NCBI GenBank assembly: GCA_028867785.1
Contig: JAGWFS010000005.1
Span: 62,001-126,000, forward strand
Origin: Nitrososphaerota archaeon
GTDB lineage: Archaea > Thermoproteota > Nitrososphaeria > Nitrososphaerales > Nitrosopumilaceae
Length of the DNA stretch: 64,000 bases
Reading direction: 5' to 3'
Part shown: positions 53,646-62,288 of the stretch, piece after piece
How positions within the stretch are numbered: the stretch's first letter is position 1
How the letters are laid out: every line of letters starts with the position of its first letter
The notes under the pieces: generated by a model
Told to the model about the DNA's origin: nothing
The model's input: only the letters and a program-made list of their open reading frames with translations
Database searches by the model: none
Made by a program: the position numbers and the translations under genes

Positions 53646-53692
53646 TGCTAGGGGTGGGAATTGAACCCACGAATCTTGCTTGCCAGAGCTAA
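53646..53692 (-). tRNA. Orphan 3' half of a tRNA
   Basis: The minus strand has a perfect T arm GTGGG-TTCAATT-CCCAC, acceptor strand CCCTAGC and discriminator A, preceded by ATTC and an anticodon-like GGCAAGCAAG. The matching 5' acceptor GCTAGGG is absent on either side within at least 100 bases, and a small protein gene starts 33 bases beyond. The anticodon stem is broken by one extra A. It could be an integration scar, a 3' half of a split tRNA, or a decayed tRNA. Confidence 0.6.
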
Positions 53693-53724
53693 GATATTTA
53701 TCACTGTGGCTGCAACGTGACTTT

Positions 53725-53862
53725 ATGGCAGGAATTTTTGATCAGATACCGATTATCACAGTCATTTTGTTTGGTGCCGGCATAGTTGGTGCAATGGTAT
53801 ACGAGCGATCTAGAACAAGACAACCAAAAGAATCCGAGTCATCTTCATCCTCAACTGCTTGA
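53725..53862 (+). CDS. Small single-pass membrane protein, 45 residues
   Basis: An ATG at 53725 opens a 45-residue frame with one hydrophobic helix (IPIITVILFGAGIVGAMVY), a basic stretch (ERSRTRQ) and a serine-rich tail (SESSSSSTA). It overlaps the start of the Lhr helicase frame by about 77 bases in another frame. Tiny membrane proteins of this form are common in Thaumarchaeota. Function unknown. Confidence 0.5.
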   Translation: MAGIFDQIPIITVILFGAGIVGAMVYERSRTRQPKESESSSSSTA

Positions 53863-56557
53863 GTCAGAGAACAAGTTTCGCCGTCTTGGTTTTGAGCACC
53901 TGACCGAGATCCAGAAAAAAGCTGTTCCTGTAATATACCAAAAGATTGACTCGCTTGTAATTGCACCGACCGGATCTGGAAAGACAGAGACTGCCGTCGT
54001 GCCAATATTTGGAAGGGCGGCCAAGTCGCGAAAACCTGGAAAGATCAAGGTGCTCTATGTCACTCCGCTGCGCGCGCTAAACCGCGACGTGTTTAGAAGA
54101 ATCATAAAATATGCAGAAAATGAGGGACTGTCAATTCAGATTCGGCACGGGGACACATCACAGGCAATCCGAAAAAAGATCGCAGCAGAGCCGCCTGACA
54201 TACTGATAACAACTCCTGAGACCATCATAATCCTGCTGACCCAGGCCGGGATGCTCAGGTCGCTTGACGAGCTAGAGTGGATTGTAATAGATGAAGTGCA
54301 TGAGCTGCTTGGAAACGAGCGTGGGGCACAGCTGTCACTGAGCCTTGAGCGCCTGCAGGCAAACACAAAATTTCAAGTAACAAGGGTTGGCCTTTCTGCA
54401 ACTGTTGGAAACACGTCAGAGGCTGCCAAGTTTGTTGTAGGTACAAAAAGAAAATGCAAGATAATCGAGGACCGCTCTATCCGAAAGTACGATGTGGAGG
54501 TCAAGTACATCGACGGCACAATAACAGACGTGGTTGATTATGCAATAGATTACGTGTCAAAATACTATCCTGCCTCGCCTGTTCTCCTGTTTACAAATAC
54601 GCGAGGCGAGTCGGAATATCTGGCATCCTTGCTAAAGGAAAGGTCCAGTCTGCAAATTGAGATGCATCACGGCTCTCTCTCGCAGCAGGTGCGCGAGGAA
54701 ACGGAGGAGACACTGAGGTCGGGCAGGCCTGGAATTGTAGTGTGCACGTCATCGCTTGAGCTTGGACTTGACATCGGGTCTGTGGAACTTGTGATACACT
54801 ATGGTTCTCCAAGGCAGGTCTCAAAACTAGTGCAGAGGATTGGCAGGAGCAAACACAGCCGGGGCTCGTCTGCAAAGGGCCTGATTGTAACAAACAACGC
54901 AGACGACGAGTTTGAGGCGCATGCCATACTGGAGCGCGTAAGGGAAAAATCCATAGAAGACCAGATAGTACACGACGGCGCACTTGACGTTTTGGCGCAC
55001 CACTTGGTTGGCATGACAATGCAGCTTGGAACTGTTCCAGTAGAGTCTGCATTAAAGATGATAAATCAGGCCTATCCGTTCCGAAAGACAACGCTTGAGG
55101 ATCTCTTTGGAGTGCTTGAGATACTGCACAACGTCTCTATTGTTTTCTTTGACAAGGAAGAGATGACATTCAAGAAGAGGGGCCGCTCGTTTAGGTACTA
55201 TTTTGAAAACCTCTCCACAATTCCCGACATTTTAAAATTCAAGGTGTTTGACACTGCATCCAAGAAGATAATCGGAAGTCTGGACCAGAGGTTTGTGGGG
55301 GACCATGGAGACCAGGGAAATGTCTTTGTACTGCGTGGATTGCAGTGGAGAATCCTCAACGTGGATGACAGCTCGCTCAAGATAAATGTGGAACCTGTCC
55401 AGTCTGCCGGAATCAACGTGCCGTACTGGGAGGGGGAGAACATACCTGTTGACTTTACAACTGCAAGAAAGGTCGGGCTGTTTCGCACAAAGACAAAGCG
55501 CCAATTGCTCTCAAACAAGATAATTGAAAATCTAAAGGTAAACGTGATTCCAGACGAGAAGACAATTGTTGTGGAATCGCAGCGTGCAAGGAACAATCTC
55601 GTACTGCACGCGTGTTTTGGAACAAGAATTAACGCCACGCTTTCGACACTGCTTTCTGCTATGCTTTCTGCAAAGAACGGATACCTTGTTGATTCTAGGT
55701 CTGATGCATATCGCATCATGATATCGTCAAACGGGAGGGTGGGCGAGGATTCGGTGGTATCAGTGTTAAAGGACCAGTACGACTTGGAGTCAATCGTAAG
55801 GGTGTCCCTTTCCGGGACACACAATGTCAACTGGAGAACTTGGTGCGTTGCAAAAAAATTTGGGATTGTGGGCAGGGAGGCAGTATACGACAGAAAATCT
55901 GCAAGGTTTCTCTACGATAGGTATTCAAGCACGGCACTTGCACGGGAGGCGCTCCGCGAGCTATTTCATGACAAGTATGACCTTGAGGGGGCGGCTGAGA
56001 TGCTTGGGAAGATCAGGGATGGAACTGTATCGATACGGTGGTTTGAGGTTGACGGCTTTTCAAGGCTTGCAGAGCCCATACTTGACCACACTACAAAATA
56101 TTATTCCTCTCCAGCAAACCTTGACAAGGGAGTGCTTGATCTGGTAAAGGCGCGACTGGTAAAGACAAAACACAGGCTTGTGTGCATGCGCTGCGGCAGG
56201 TGGGAAAAGGTGGTGGAGACACACGAGGTGAAAAACACGCTTGCGTGTCCGCACTGCAAGTCAAGGCAGGTCTCTGCCACGTTCTACTCTGACTATGATT
56301 TATCCAAGATAGTGCAGAAAAAAATTGCGGGAAAAAAAATTACCGCAGAAGAGAACCACAAGTTTAACCGTGCATGGAAGGTGTCCTCGCTTTTGGAAAA
56401 CTTTGGCACAATAGCACTTGTCGTTCTGTCCGGATACGGCGTGGGGGCAGACACTGGTGCTAGGATACTGCGAAACATGGTGGGAGAAGAAGAGATGTAC
56501 CGCCAGATATATGAGGCAGAAAGGCAGTATGTTACAACGCGTGGGTTCTGGGACTAG
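53786..56557 (+). CDS. lhr: Lhr-type superfamily 2 DNA helicase
   Basis: The 923-residue protein has motif I APTGSGKTET, DEVH box IVIDEVHELLG, motif III GLSATVGN, motif VI QRIGRSKHSRG, and a C-terminal part with a zinc site (CMRCGRWEKV ... CPHCKSR). Lhr helicases unwind RNA:DNA or branched DNA 3' to 5'. The only canonical starts before conserved LGFEHLTEIQ are TTG 53786 and GTG 53789, inside the preceding small gene. Its stop overlaps the RPA gene by four bases on the opposite strand. Confidence 0.93.
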   Translation: MVQWYTSDLEQDNQKNPSHLHPQLLESENKFRRLGFEHLTEIQKKAVPVIYQKIDSLVIAPTGSGKTETAVVPIFGRAAKSRKPGKIKVLYVTPLRALNRDVFRRIIKYAENEGLSIQIRHGDTSQAIRKKIAAEPPDILITTPETIIILLTQAGMLRSLDELEWIVIDEVHELLGNERGAQLSLSLERLQANTKFQVTRVGLSATVGNTSEAAKFVVGTKRKCKIIEDRSIRKYDVEVKYIDGTITDVVDYAIDYVSKYYPASPVLLFTNTRGESEYLASLLKERSSLQIEMHHGSLSQQVREETEETLRSGRPGIVVCTSSLELGLDIGSVELVIHYGSPRQVSKLVQRIGRSKHSRGSSAKGLIVTNNADDEFEAHAILERVREKSIEDQIVHDGALDVLAHHLVGMTMQLGTVPVESALKMINQAYPFRKTTLEDLFGVLEILHNVSIVFFDKEEMTFKKRGRSFRYYFENLSTIPDILKFKVFDTASKKIIGSLDQRFVGDHGDQGNVFVLRGLQWRILNVDDSSLKINVEPVQSAGINVPYWEGENIPVDFTTARKVGLFRTKTKRQLLSNKIIENLKVNVIPDEKTIVVESQRARNNLVLHACFGTRINATLSTLLSAMLSAKNGYLVDSRSDAYRIMISSNGRVGEDSVVSVLKDQYDLESIVRVSLSGTHNVNWRTWCVAKKFGIVGREAVYDRKSARFLYDRYSSTALAREALRELFHDKYDLEGAAEMLGKIRDGTVSIRWFEVDGFSRLAEPILDHTTKYYSSPANLDKGVLDLVKARLVKTKHRLVCMRCGRWEKVVETHEVKNTLACPHCKSRQVSATFYSDYDLSKIVQKKIAGKKITAEENHKFNRAWKVSSLLENFGTIALVVLSGYGVGADTGARILRNMVGEEEMYRQIYEAERQYVTTRGFWD

Positions 56558-57951
56558 TTCTTTTTTGTTACAACGGAATATGCGGTAAGGAACGCCTCTG
56601 TCCTTCCCTCAAGCCCAGGCTTTGCAGTGACTCCTGTAACGCTGATTATCTCGCCCTGGGTGAACTGCTCAAGCAGCCTTGCCTGTGCGCGCCAGCCCTT
56701 GAGCCAGATCTGCCCCGTGTCATCTTCGACAAATGCCTCCGAGAGGGAGACTGCCTCGCCTGTCTTTGTCTGGATCTCGCGCTTTTGTGGGGACTTGAGA
56801 ATTATGGCCTCTATGCAGTAGCTTCCGTCTGACGGCTTGACATCGCGTATCTTTGTCCTCGTCTCTGCAAGCGTCGGAATGTTTTGGCTGTCAGTTTTTT
56901 GCACGTGCGAGTCTTGCTCTATTGTGATAGAGTTTCCGTACATCTTTGACGGTAAAAATTCAATGACATCGCCCGGCTTGAGGTCTGATGTGGCAGAAGA
57001 TGCGTCTGCAATGTTTACAATTTTCCTGTCTTCTAGCACTCCTACAAGCAGCCTGCTTCCGTAATCTGTCTTTGTGGCAGACAGGATCCTTGCAACAACT
57101 GGCGCAATCTCTTTTCCGCCCTCCACCTCAAGCACCGTGCCCTCGTCGCCATGTAGCTCAAGGCCCATCTGGCCTGTCTTTGTGTTGACCCCAATCAGCC
57201 TTGCCTTGGCACCGGAATTTACGACCTTTGGAATGGAACCTTCGTCCTTGTTCCAGATCACGGCCCGAATTATGGTACCGTCGCTGCCCCTGAGCCTTAG
57301 CTGCAGTGCCCTGCCCTGCTCTCCCTTGAAATTTGTAAACTCTGTAGTGCGAATGCTTCCGTCAAGTATTCCTGATACGACCAGATTCTGCTGGTTTTCC
57401 TTTACGCTTGATACATCATCTGTGATGGCGTCAAGGCTTGGTATCTTGCTCTCAATGTTGTTTGGCTCTACGCTGGAACCGGAGCCGACGTTGATTATCG
57501 GGTTTCCCTTCAGGTCTGATTTTACATAAGCCTTGATTATCTTCACCAGATCGCCGGGCCTCAGATTTTCAATGCCCGGCAGGTTTGCCTTTTCGTCCCA
57601 GAGCTTTACCTTTGCCCTCTGGTCTCCGTCGTACACTGTCATGTTGCGCAGCATAAACTGCGAGCCGTCCTTTCTTGAGAACTGTCTTGCAGGATAGACG
57701 TTCATCACGCGTGTCTCAAGCGTAATCTCCTTTGCGCCAACATAGATGTCCTTTAGGCTCATCTCCACCTTGAGCGGCTCGCTTAGCGACACCCCGAGGT
57801 CTGACGCAATAAGAAAGAGTGCTCCCTGGTCCGTGAGGTACCCTGCACCGATCTTTTCCTTCTTTTTTTGGATCATCTCCTCGATATCCTTTCTTGCCAG
57901 TTCGGGTTTTAGCTCAAGCAGTTTATTCATCAATGAATCAAATTCGGACAA
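56554..57951 (-). CDS. RPA-type single-stranded DNA-binding protein, multiple OB folds
   Basis: The 465-residue protein has an N-terminal helical part (MSEFDSLMNKLLELKPELAR), and at least three OB-fold regions: GDQRAKVKLWDEKANLPG, IIRAVIWNKDEGSIPKVV and IWLKGWRAQARLLEQ. It protects ssDNA in replication and repair. No zinc site is visible. It is convergent with the Lhr helicase. Confidence 0.88.
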   Translation of the reverse strand: MSEFDSLMNKLLELKPELARKDIEEMIQKKKEKIGAGYLTDQGALFLIASDLGVSLSEPLKVEMSLKDIYVGAKEITLETRVMNVYPARQFSRKDGSQFMLRNMTVYDGDQRAKVKLWDEKANLPGIENLRPGDLVKIIKAYVKSDLKGNPIINVGSGSSVEPNNIESKIPSLDAITDDVSSVKENQQNLVVSGILDGSIRTTEFTNFKGEQGRALQLRLRGSDGTIIRAVIWNKDEGSIPKVVNSGAKARLIGVNTKTGQMGLELHGDEGTVLEVEGGKEIAPVVARILSATKTDYGSRLLVGVLEDRKIVNIADASSATSDLKPGDVIEFLPSKMYGNSITIEQDSHVQKTDSQNIPTLAETRTKIRDVKPSDGSYCIEAIILKSPQKREIQTKTGEAVSLSEAFVEDDTGQIWLKGWRAQARLLEQFTQGEIISVTGVTAKPGLEGRTEAFLTAYSVVTKKN

Positions 57952-58074
57952 ATCAAAAACAGTTAGAATCTGTATGTTAATAAAAATTATTAAATATCTG
58001 CGATCAACCAGTGATCTGCAACATTTCGCAAAATTCCAGTAGATAGATTAGTGGGAGAGGAAAACCATTCGTAA

Positions 58075-59022
58075 ATGCTGTGTATAGAGGCCAGATCTCT
58101 CTCAAAATCATATGGAAATGTTGCCGCAGTTGATTCAATCGATCTTTCTGTCGAGTCTGGGAAGATATTTGGATTTTTGGGCCCAAACGGTGCTGGCAAG
58201 ACGACCACGATAAAACTTCTGACCACCCTTATTCCCTCAAGCGGCGGCACGGTAAACATACTTGGAATCGACGCGTCAAAAGATCCACTTGCAGCCAGAA
58301 AGAGGATCGGGGTGGTGCTGCAGCAGCCAAGCTACGAGCCCACGCTTACAGTTGAAAAATCGCTTGAAAAATATGGCATGATGTGGGATGTTGATTCCGG
58401 AACAAGACGCAGGAGGGTGGAAGAACTGCTTTCAGCGTTTGACCTGCAGGACATACGAAAGAAGAAAAACGATGACATCTCGATTGGGCAAAGGAGGCGC
58501 GTCCAAGTTGCACGCGAGTTTATGCATGACATGGACCTGCTCTTTCTTGACGAGCCCACGGTGGGACTTGATCCATCTGCGCGAAGGGGGCTGCTTGACT
58601 ACATCAGGGGAAAGGTGCGGGACGGGCTTACGATATTTTTTACAACTCACATACTTGAAGAGGCCGAGTACCTCTGCGATGAGATTGCAATCATAAACCG
58701 CGGAAAGATAATAGCTGTTGACTCTCCTGACGAGCTCAAAAACAAGTTTGGGCGGGAAAAGACAATAAAAATTCGGGTGGGAAGCGTGCAAAACATTTCT
58801 GATATGTTGCAGGGGGTTGGAAGCTACAAGATATCCCACGATGAGGGAACAGTAATTGTCATACACTCTGCTGACTCGGAGCAGGTTCTGGTAAAGATAC
58901 TGCAGGTGCTAAACTCTAACAACATAGCGGTGGAAGACCTAAGCGTTGTTCCAACAAGCCTTGAGGAAATATTTCTGACAGTGGTCAAAAACTCCGACAC
59001 CGGTATCTCGGGAGAGCCCTAA
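58075..59022 (+). CDS. ABC exporter ATP-binding subunit, DrrA type
   Basis: The 315-residue protein has Walker A FLGPNGAGKTTT, signature ISIGQRRRVQVARE, Walker B LLFLDEPTVGLD and an H-loop. The C-terminal extension of about 85 residues after the ATPase is typical of DrrA-like subunits. The signature is SIGQ rather than SGGQ. It overlaps the permease start by one base. Confidence 0.93.
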   Translation: MLCIEARSLSKSYGNVAAVDSIDLSVESGKIFGFLGPNGAGKTTTIKLLTTLIPSSGGTVNILGIDASKDPLAARKRIGVVLQQPSYEPTLTVEKSLEKYGMMWDVDSGTRRRRVEELLSAFDLQDIRKKKNDDISIGQRRRVQVAREFMHDMDLLFLDEPTVGLDPSARRGLLDYIRGKVRDGLTIFFTTHILEEAEYLCDEIAIINRGKIIAVDSPDELKNKFGREKTIKIRVGSVQNISDMLQGVGSYKISHDEGTVIVIHSADSEQVLVKILQVLNSNNIAVEDLSVVPTSLEEIFLTVVKNSDTGISGEP

Positions 59023-59783
59023 TGCATCCGATATTCCGCCTGGTAAACAGGAACCTTACCATCTCGCTCAACATGGGCTTTGTGATATGGCAGGTGATAT
59101 TTCCTGTAATCTACATCTTTGTTGCCGGGTTTGCATACACTGCACTGATTCACAATGTCCCGTTTGGCTCGAAAAACCTGGACTATCCAGCGTTCATCGC
59201 TTCCGGGATGATTGGGTTTAACATAATGAACAGCACGCTGATCTCGGGAATCATCATATGGAATGACAGAAGACACGGAATGTTTGAGCAGATTCTTGTG
59301 GGGCCGTTTACCCGGGCGCAATACATACTCTCAAACGTGTATACTATTGGAATCATCGGGCTTTTCTCTGCAGGACTGATAACTGCAATTGGGTATCCTT
59401 TGTTTTTCAAGTCCGTTGCGTTCAACGTCTTTACTGTGCCGCTTGTCGTGTTTGCATCAATCACGGGAGCGATTCTTTTTGGCTCTATCGCGTCAATCAT
59501 ATCAACCAGGCTAAAGTCAAGCGAGGGGTTCAACGTCATAATAAACACCGTATTTTTGTTTTTTGCGTTTGTAAGCACGGCATTTTATCCAGCACAGGGT
59601 GCCCCGCCAATACTTGCAACTGCATTCTATCTCAACCCGCTGACATATCTAGTGGATGTGGTGCGAGCAGGCATATTTGGAAACTTTACTGATACCGTGG
59701 GCTATGAGATGGCGGCGCTGGTTGCGGCAGCAGTCGTGCTCTTTAGCATAGCGACAAAACTGCTCTCAAGGCTTGAGATCTAG
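59022..59783 (+). CDS. ABC-2 type permease
   Basis: The 253-residue membrane protein has six hydrophobic helices (for example FVIWQVIFPVIYIFVAGFAY, LSNVYTIGIIGLFSAGLITA) and an ABC-2 signature near LNPLTYLVDVVRAGIFG. It pairs with the preceding ATPase to export an unknown compound. Confidence 0.92.
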   Translation: MHPIFRLVNRNLTISLNMGFVIWQVIFPVIYIFVAGFAYTALIHNVPFGSKNLDYPAFIASGMIGFNIMNSTLISGIIIWNDRRHGMFEQILVGPFTRAQYILSNVYTIGIIGLFSAGLITAIGYPLFFKSVAFNVFTVPLVVFASITGAILFGSIASIISTRLKSSEGFNVIINTVFLFFAFVSTAFYPAQGAPPILATAFYLNPLTYLVDVVRAGIFGNFTDTVGYEMAALVAAAVVLFSIATKLLSRLEI

Positions 59784-59815
59784 TGGATTCAAAAATTGAA
59801 CTACATCTAAAACCA

Positions 59816-60007
59816 TTAATTTTTGGACTTGGGGCGTCTCTCGCTCCTTGTCTCCCACTTGGACAAAAAGTCCTTTACTATGTCCACAATTATCTGGTTT
59901 CTGTTTGTATAGCCCATCTTGTAAGAGTCATGTGTTTTGAGGAACTCATCGAGCCTTTCTGCTAGGCCTAGAGGAATGTTTGCACTGACCCAGTCCTTTC
60001 TTGCCAT
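59816..60007 (-). CDS. Ribbon-helix-helix regulator, 63 residues
   Basis: The 63-residue protein WVSANIPLGLAERLDEFLKT ... NRNQIIVDIVKDFLSKW has the beta-strand, two-helix form of Arc/CopG-type repressors. Its ATG (60005-60007) lies inside the first of three palindromes. It is divergent from a second such gene. Confidence 0.7.
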   Translation of the reverse strand: MARKDWVSANIPLGLAERLDEFLKTHDSYKMGYTNRNQIIVDIVKDFLSKWETRSERRPKSKN

Positions 60008-60026
60008 ACGGTAACTTTACCGTATG
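60005..60026. promoter_or_regulatory. Palindromic operator 1
   Basis: Arms CATACGGTAA and TTACCGTATG flank two bases (CT), making a perfect 22-base inverted repeat. It includes the start codon of the minus-strand ribbon-helix-helix gene, so binding would block its expression. Confidence 0.75.
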
Positions 60027-60055
60027 TCTTCATTTAAGGTTACTTTGAATAAATA

Positions 60056-60073
60056 TACAGTAAGATTACTGTA
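60056..60073. promoter_or_regulatory. Palindromic operator 2
   Basis: Arms TACAGTAA and TTACTGTA flank GA, an 18-base perfect inverted repeat of the same family as the two outer ones. It lies between the divergent starts where promoter elements are expected. Confidence 0.75.
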
Positions 60074-60089
60074 GATTTTTATATTTGGG

Positions 60090-60111
60090 CATACAGTAAC
60101 TTTACTGTATG
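60090..60111. promoter_or_regulatory. Palindromic operator 3
   Basis: Arms CATACAGTAA and TTACTGTATG flank CT, a perfect 22-base inverted repeat. Its last three bases are the ATG of the plus-strand ribbon-helix-helix gene. Confidence 0.75.
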
Positions 60112-60285
60112 GGTAAGAAAGCCAAGGGATTCACAACTGCCACGCTAAAGGAGGCCGTATTCAAAAAACTTCGACAGCTGTCAGACCTTGAAAAGAGGAC
60201 TGTATCAAACGAGCTTGATGTAATTGTTGATTTCTATGTGTCAAAGAACAACCTAAAACTTGTGGAGGTTTCACAGGTTGTTTGA
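60109..60285 (+). CDS. Ribbon-helix-helix regulator, 58 residues
   Basis: The ATG inside operator 3 opens a 58-residue frame, GFTTATLKEAVFKKLRQLSD ... RTVSNELDVIVDFYVSKNN, with the strand-helix-helix order of CopG-type repressors. It is divergent from the other such gene and its 3' end overlaps the start of the next exported protein gene. Confidence 0.65.
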   Translation: MGKKAKGFTTATLKEAVFKKLRQLSDLEKRTVSNELDVIVDFYVSKNNLKLVEVSQVV

Positions 60286-60910
60286 GGGTGCAGGCAGATG
60301 GAACTTTGCCATGCTTGCAGCCATGACAACTGTAATGCTATCCGGTACAGGTATGTATGTGCCAGAAATTTTTGCAAATGCCGCACAGCAAACAGTCTGT
60401 GTGCTGCAGCCAATTGATCAGTCGGTACCAGTACACATTGTCAACATGACAACAAAGGTTCTTGCACAGCACAATGAAACCACAAAATATATCGGGTTGG
60501 TTCAGGAACTGACCGACAGGTCAAACGCTGGATGTGACCATGTAATCCAGTTCCAGCGGGCAGTAAACAGCAATTATGACTGGGTGGACAAGACCGCCCA
60601 CTATACGATATCGGGAAATACACTGACACTTTATACCGACACGACCCCGGTAGACATACCGTCTAGCATATCATTTGGCGGTGTGGGATATGCGGTGGGA
60701 AGCGGAGGCACTGGCGGGGACGTTTTTGCTCCGGCCATGACAAACTGGAGCTGCTTTACAGAAGCCCTGGCAACATACCATCAGAACATCGGGTCTACCA
60801 TGCGGGAAAGCTGCAATCCGTATGCGGGAGCACAGCATGTAAGCGACAGCGTGCCGTTTTATATAGTACACAAGTCGCTTGAGCAGGCGCTTGAAAAGAT
60901 GCATCTCTGA
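60278..60910 (+). CDS. Exported protein, unknown
   Basis: From the TTG at 60278 the product is about 210 residues and carries a signal segment (FAMLAAMTTVMLSGTG ... FANAAQQ). The mature part contains four cysteines (TVCVLQ, AGCDH, WSCF, ESCNP) that may form disulfides, and a GGVGYAVGSGG loop. A strong GGAGGTT at 60263-60269 lies nine bases before this TTG, which decides the start against TTG 60260. It lies in the same transcription direction as the regulator before it. Function unknown. Confidence 0.6.
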   Translation: MFEGAGRWNFAMLAAMTTVMLSGTGMYVPEIFANAAQQTVCVLQPIDQSVPVHIVNMTTKVLAQHNETTKYIGLVQELTDRSNAGCDHVIQFQRAVNSNYDWVDKTAHYTISGNTLTLYTDTTPVDIPSSISFGGVGYAVGSGGTGGDVFAPAMTNWSCFTEALATYHQNIGSTMRESCNPYAGAQHVSDSVPFYIVHKSLEQALEKMHL

Positions 60911-60920
60911 CAGCCAGAAC

Positions 60921-60930
60921 CGTTTAAATG
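60921..60930 (+). promoter_or_regulatory. TATA-like element for small membrane protein gene
   Basis: CGTTTAAATG lies about 27 bases upstream of the ATG at 60956, as in leaderless archaeal transcripts. Confidence 0.4.
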
Positions 60931-60955
60931 TAAAAATTGCGTATTGTACCCTGGA

Positions 60956-61201
60956 ATGCAGATTCGAAGAAGAAGCAGCCTGTGGTTCTTGCTGCCAGTT
61001 GCGTTTAACGTACTGGGAGGAATAGTTGCCTACTTTGTCATCCGAGACGACGACCCGAAAAAGGCCAGAAGCTGCCTTTTACTTGGAATACTGCTTGCTG
61101 CAATACCTGTGCTCCTGTTTGTCGTGCCGGTGCTTGTTGGGATTGCCGTCCTGCCCCATTTCATGCCTCACATGTCAATGCAGCACATGAACTATGTATG
61201 A
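60956..61201 (+). CDS. Small two-helix membrane protein
   Basis: The product of about 81 residues has two hydrophobic helices (SLWFLLPVAFNVLGGIVAYFV and CLLLGILLAAIPVLLFVVPV) joined by a charged loop (RDDDPKKARS) and a Met/His-rich tail (PHFMPHMSMQHMNYV). The tail could bind copper or another metal. A TTG at 60944 is an alternative start. Function unknown. Confidence 0.55.
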   Translation: MQIRRRSSLWFLLPVAFNVLGGIVAYFVIRDDDPKKARSCLLLGILLAAIPVLLFVVPVLVGIAVLPHFMPHMSMQHMNYV

Positions 61202-61291
61202 CATGCAAATCTGAATAGTTGATCTTGATTGTTTTTTCCAGCGACTCGCATTGCAAACCAGGACTTGGTAGTATACTTGATAAGAACCAGT

Positions 61292-61363
61292 AGCCCGGCC
61301 CAGATTCGAACTGGGGTCAAGGGCTCCAAAGGCCCCTATGCTTGACCGCTACACTACCGGGCT
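61292..61363 (-). tRNA. tRNA-Gln, anticodon TTG
   Basis: The 72-base minus-strand cloverleaf has acceptor AGCCCGG/CCGGGCT, discriminator A, T arm with TTCGAAT loop, and anticodon loop CTTTGGA giving TTG. No intron and no encoded CCA. Confidence 0.95.
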
Positions 61364-61461
61364 TCGCTGGAACTTTATCTGATTCCTTTAATAATGTTAG
61401 GTGCTATCTGATTGAAACGCTGGAATCAACGTTCAAGTAAATAAAAAACCAAAAAGTAGTG

Positions 61462-61672
61462 ATGAAATATCGCATCTTGATACGGCAGGACCAAGACGGT
61501 GCATATGTGGCAAAATGCCCGTTCCTATCAGGATTATATCCCGCAGGGAAGAACACGGGAAGAGGCCTTGACAAACATAAAAGATGCAGTACATGGATAT
61601 CTGCAAAGCCTCAAAAAACATAACGAGCCACTACCTAAGATGGAAGAAGAATTGGCCGAAGCAAGTGCCTAA
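61462..61672 (+). pseudogene. HicB-type antitoxin, frameshifted
   Basis: The ATG at 61462 starts MKYRILIRQDQDGAYVAKCP, then the frame is lost near 61525. The next frame continues YIPQGRTREEALTNIKDAV ... YLQSLKKHNEPLPKMEEELA, which is HicB. Two bases are missing between them where a cysteine codon should be. A functional HicB cannot be made as written. Its stop overlaps the HicA remnant by eight bases. Confidence 0.75.
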
Positions 61673-61762
61673 AATTCCGCCAGTTTCAGCCGTCCAAGTC
61701 ATCAAAGCATTATCTAAAGCTGGATATGATTGACTGTTGAAGAATTCATTGGCATGTTGTAG
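61665..61762 (+). pseudogene. HicA-type toxin remnant with internal deletion
   Basis: A GTG at 61665 starts VPKIPPVSAVQVIKALSKAG then YD, followed at once, in a changed frame, by LTVEEFIGML and a stop. These are the two ends of HicA, so about 45 middle residues with the catalytic histidine are missing. Together with the broken HicB it marks a dead toxin-antitoxin pair near tRNA-Gln. Confidence 0.7.
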
Positions 61763-61841
61763 CCTTAATTTTATTTGTCGAAAAATCGTTGTTTTAGACG
61801 GGCCGAGAAGCTTATTAGTACAAATTTCATCTTGAAAAAAC

Positions 61842-62288
61842 ATGCGTCTCTTGTTTCTGTCCTTGGCTGCAGTGCTGGTCCTAGTGTCAACGGCGGGGCT
61901 CTCATTTGCGCAGACTGCTGGCCCTTCACAGTCTGTACTTGGGATATATGCGCAAGTAGTGGTGTATGATTCCTCCGGAAACCTGGTTGCGTATCTTGAG
62001 ACGTCAAGGGCCACCATACTTGATACCGTACAGTTCAACGCCCTGGTAAATCAAAACATCGGGCAGTTCACAAGAACTGTTGCAAGCGCGGGGGGACAGG
62101 AAATCGAGATACTCAAGGCAAACGAGACTGTTGTTCATCCGTATGCCAGCATAATATCGGAGAATCTGATATCGCTTAACACGCCAGATGGCCCAAAGAC
62201 ACTTGTATTTGCAGAGCATGACGGATACCCCGTGGAAAAGGGAGACAGGGTGACTACGTACTGGACGATAGTTCGGACTGCATCCTAG
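61842..62288 (+). CDS. Exported protein with signal peptide, unknown
   Basis: The 148-residue protein starts with a classical signal peptide (RLLFLSLAAVLVLVSTAGLS ... FAQ) and continues as a beta-rich mature protein (VLGIYAQVVVYDSSGNLVAYL). No cysteine is present in the mature part. It overlaps the end of the opposite membrane protein gene by 35 bases. Function unknown. Confidence 0.65.
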   Translation: MRLLFLSLAAVLVLVSTAGLSFAQTAGPSQSVLGIYAQVVVYDSSGNLVAYLETSRATILDTVQFNALVNQNIGQFTRTVASAGGQEIEILKANETVVHPYASIISENLISLNTPDGPKTLVFAEHDGYPVEKGDRVTTYWTIVRTAS

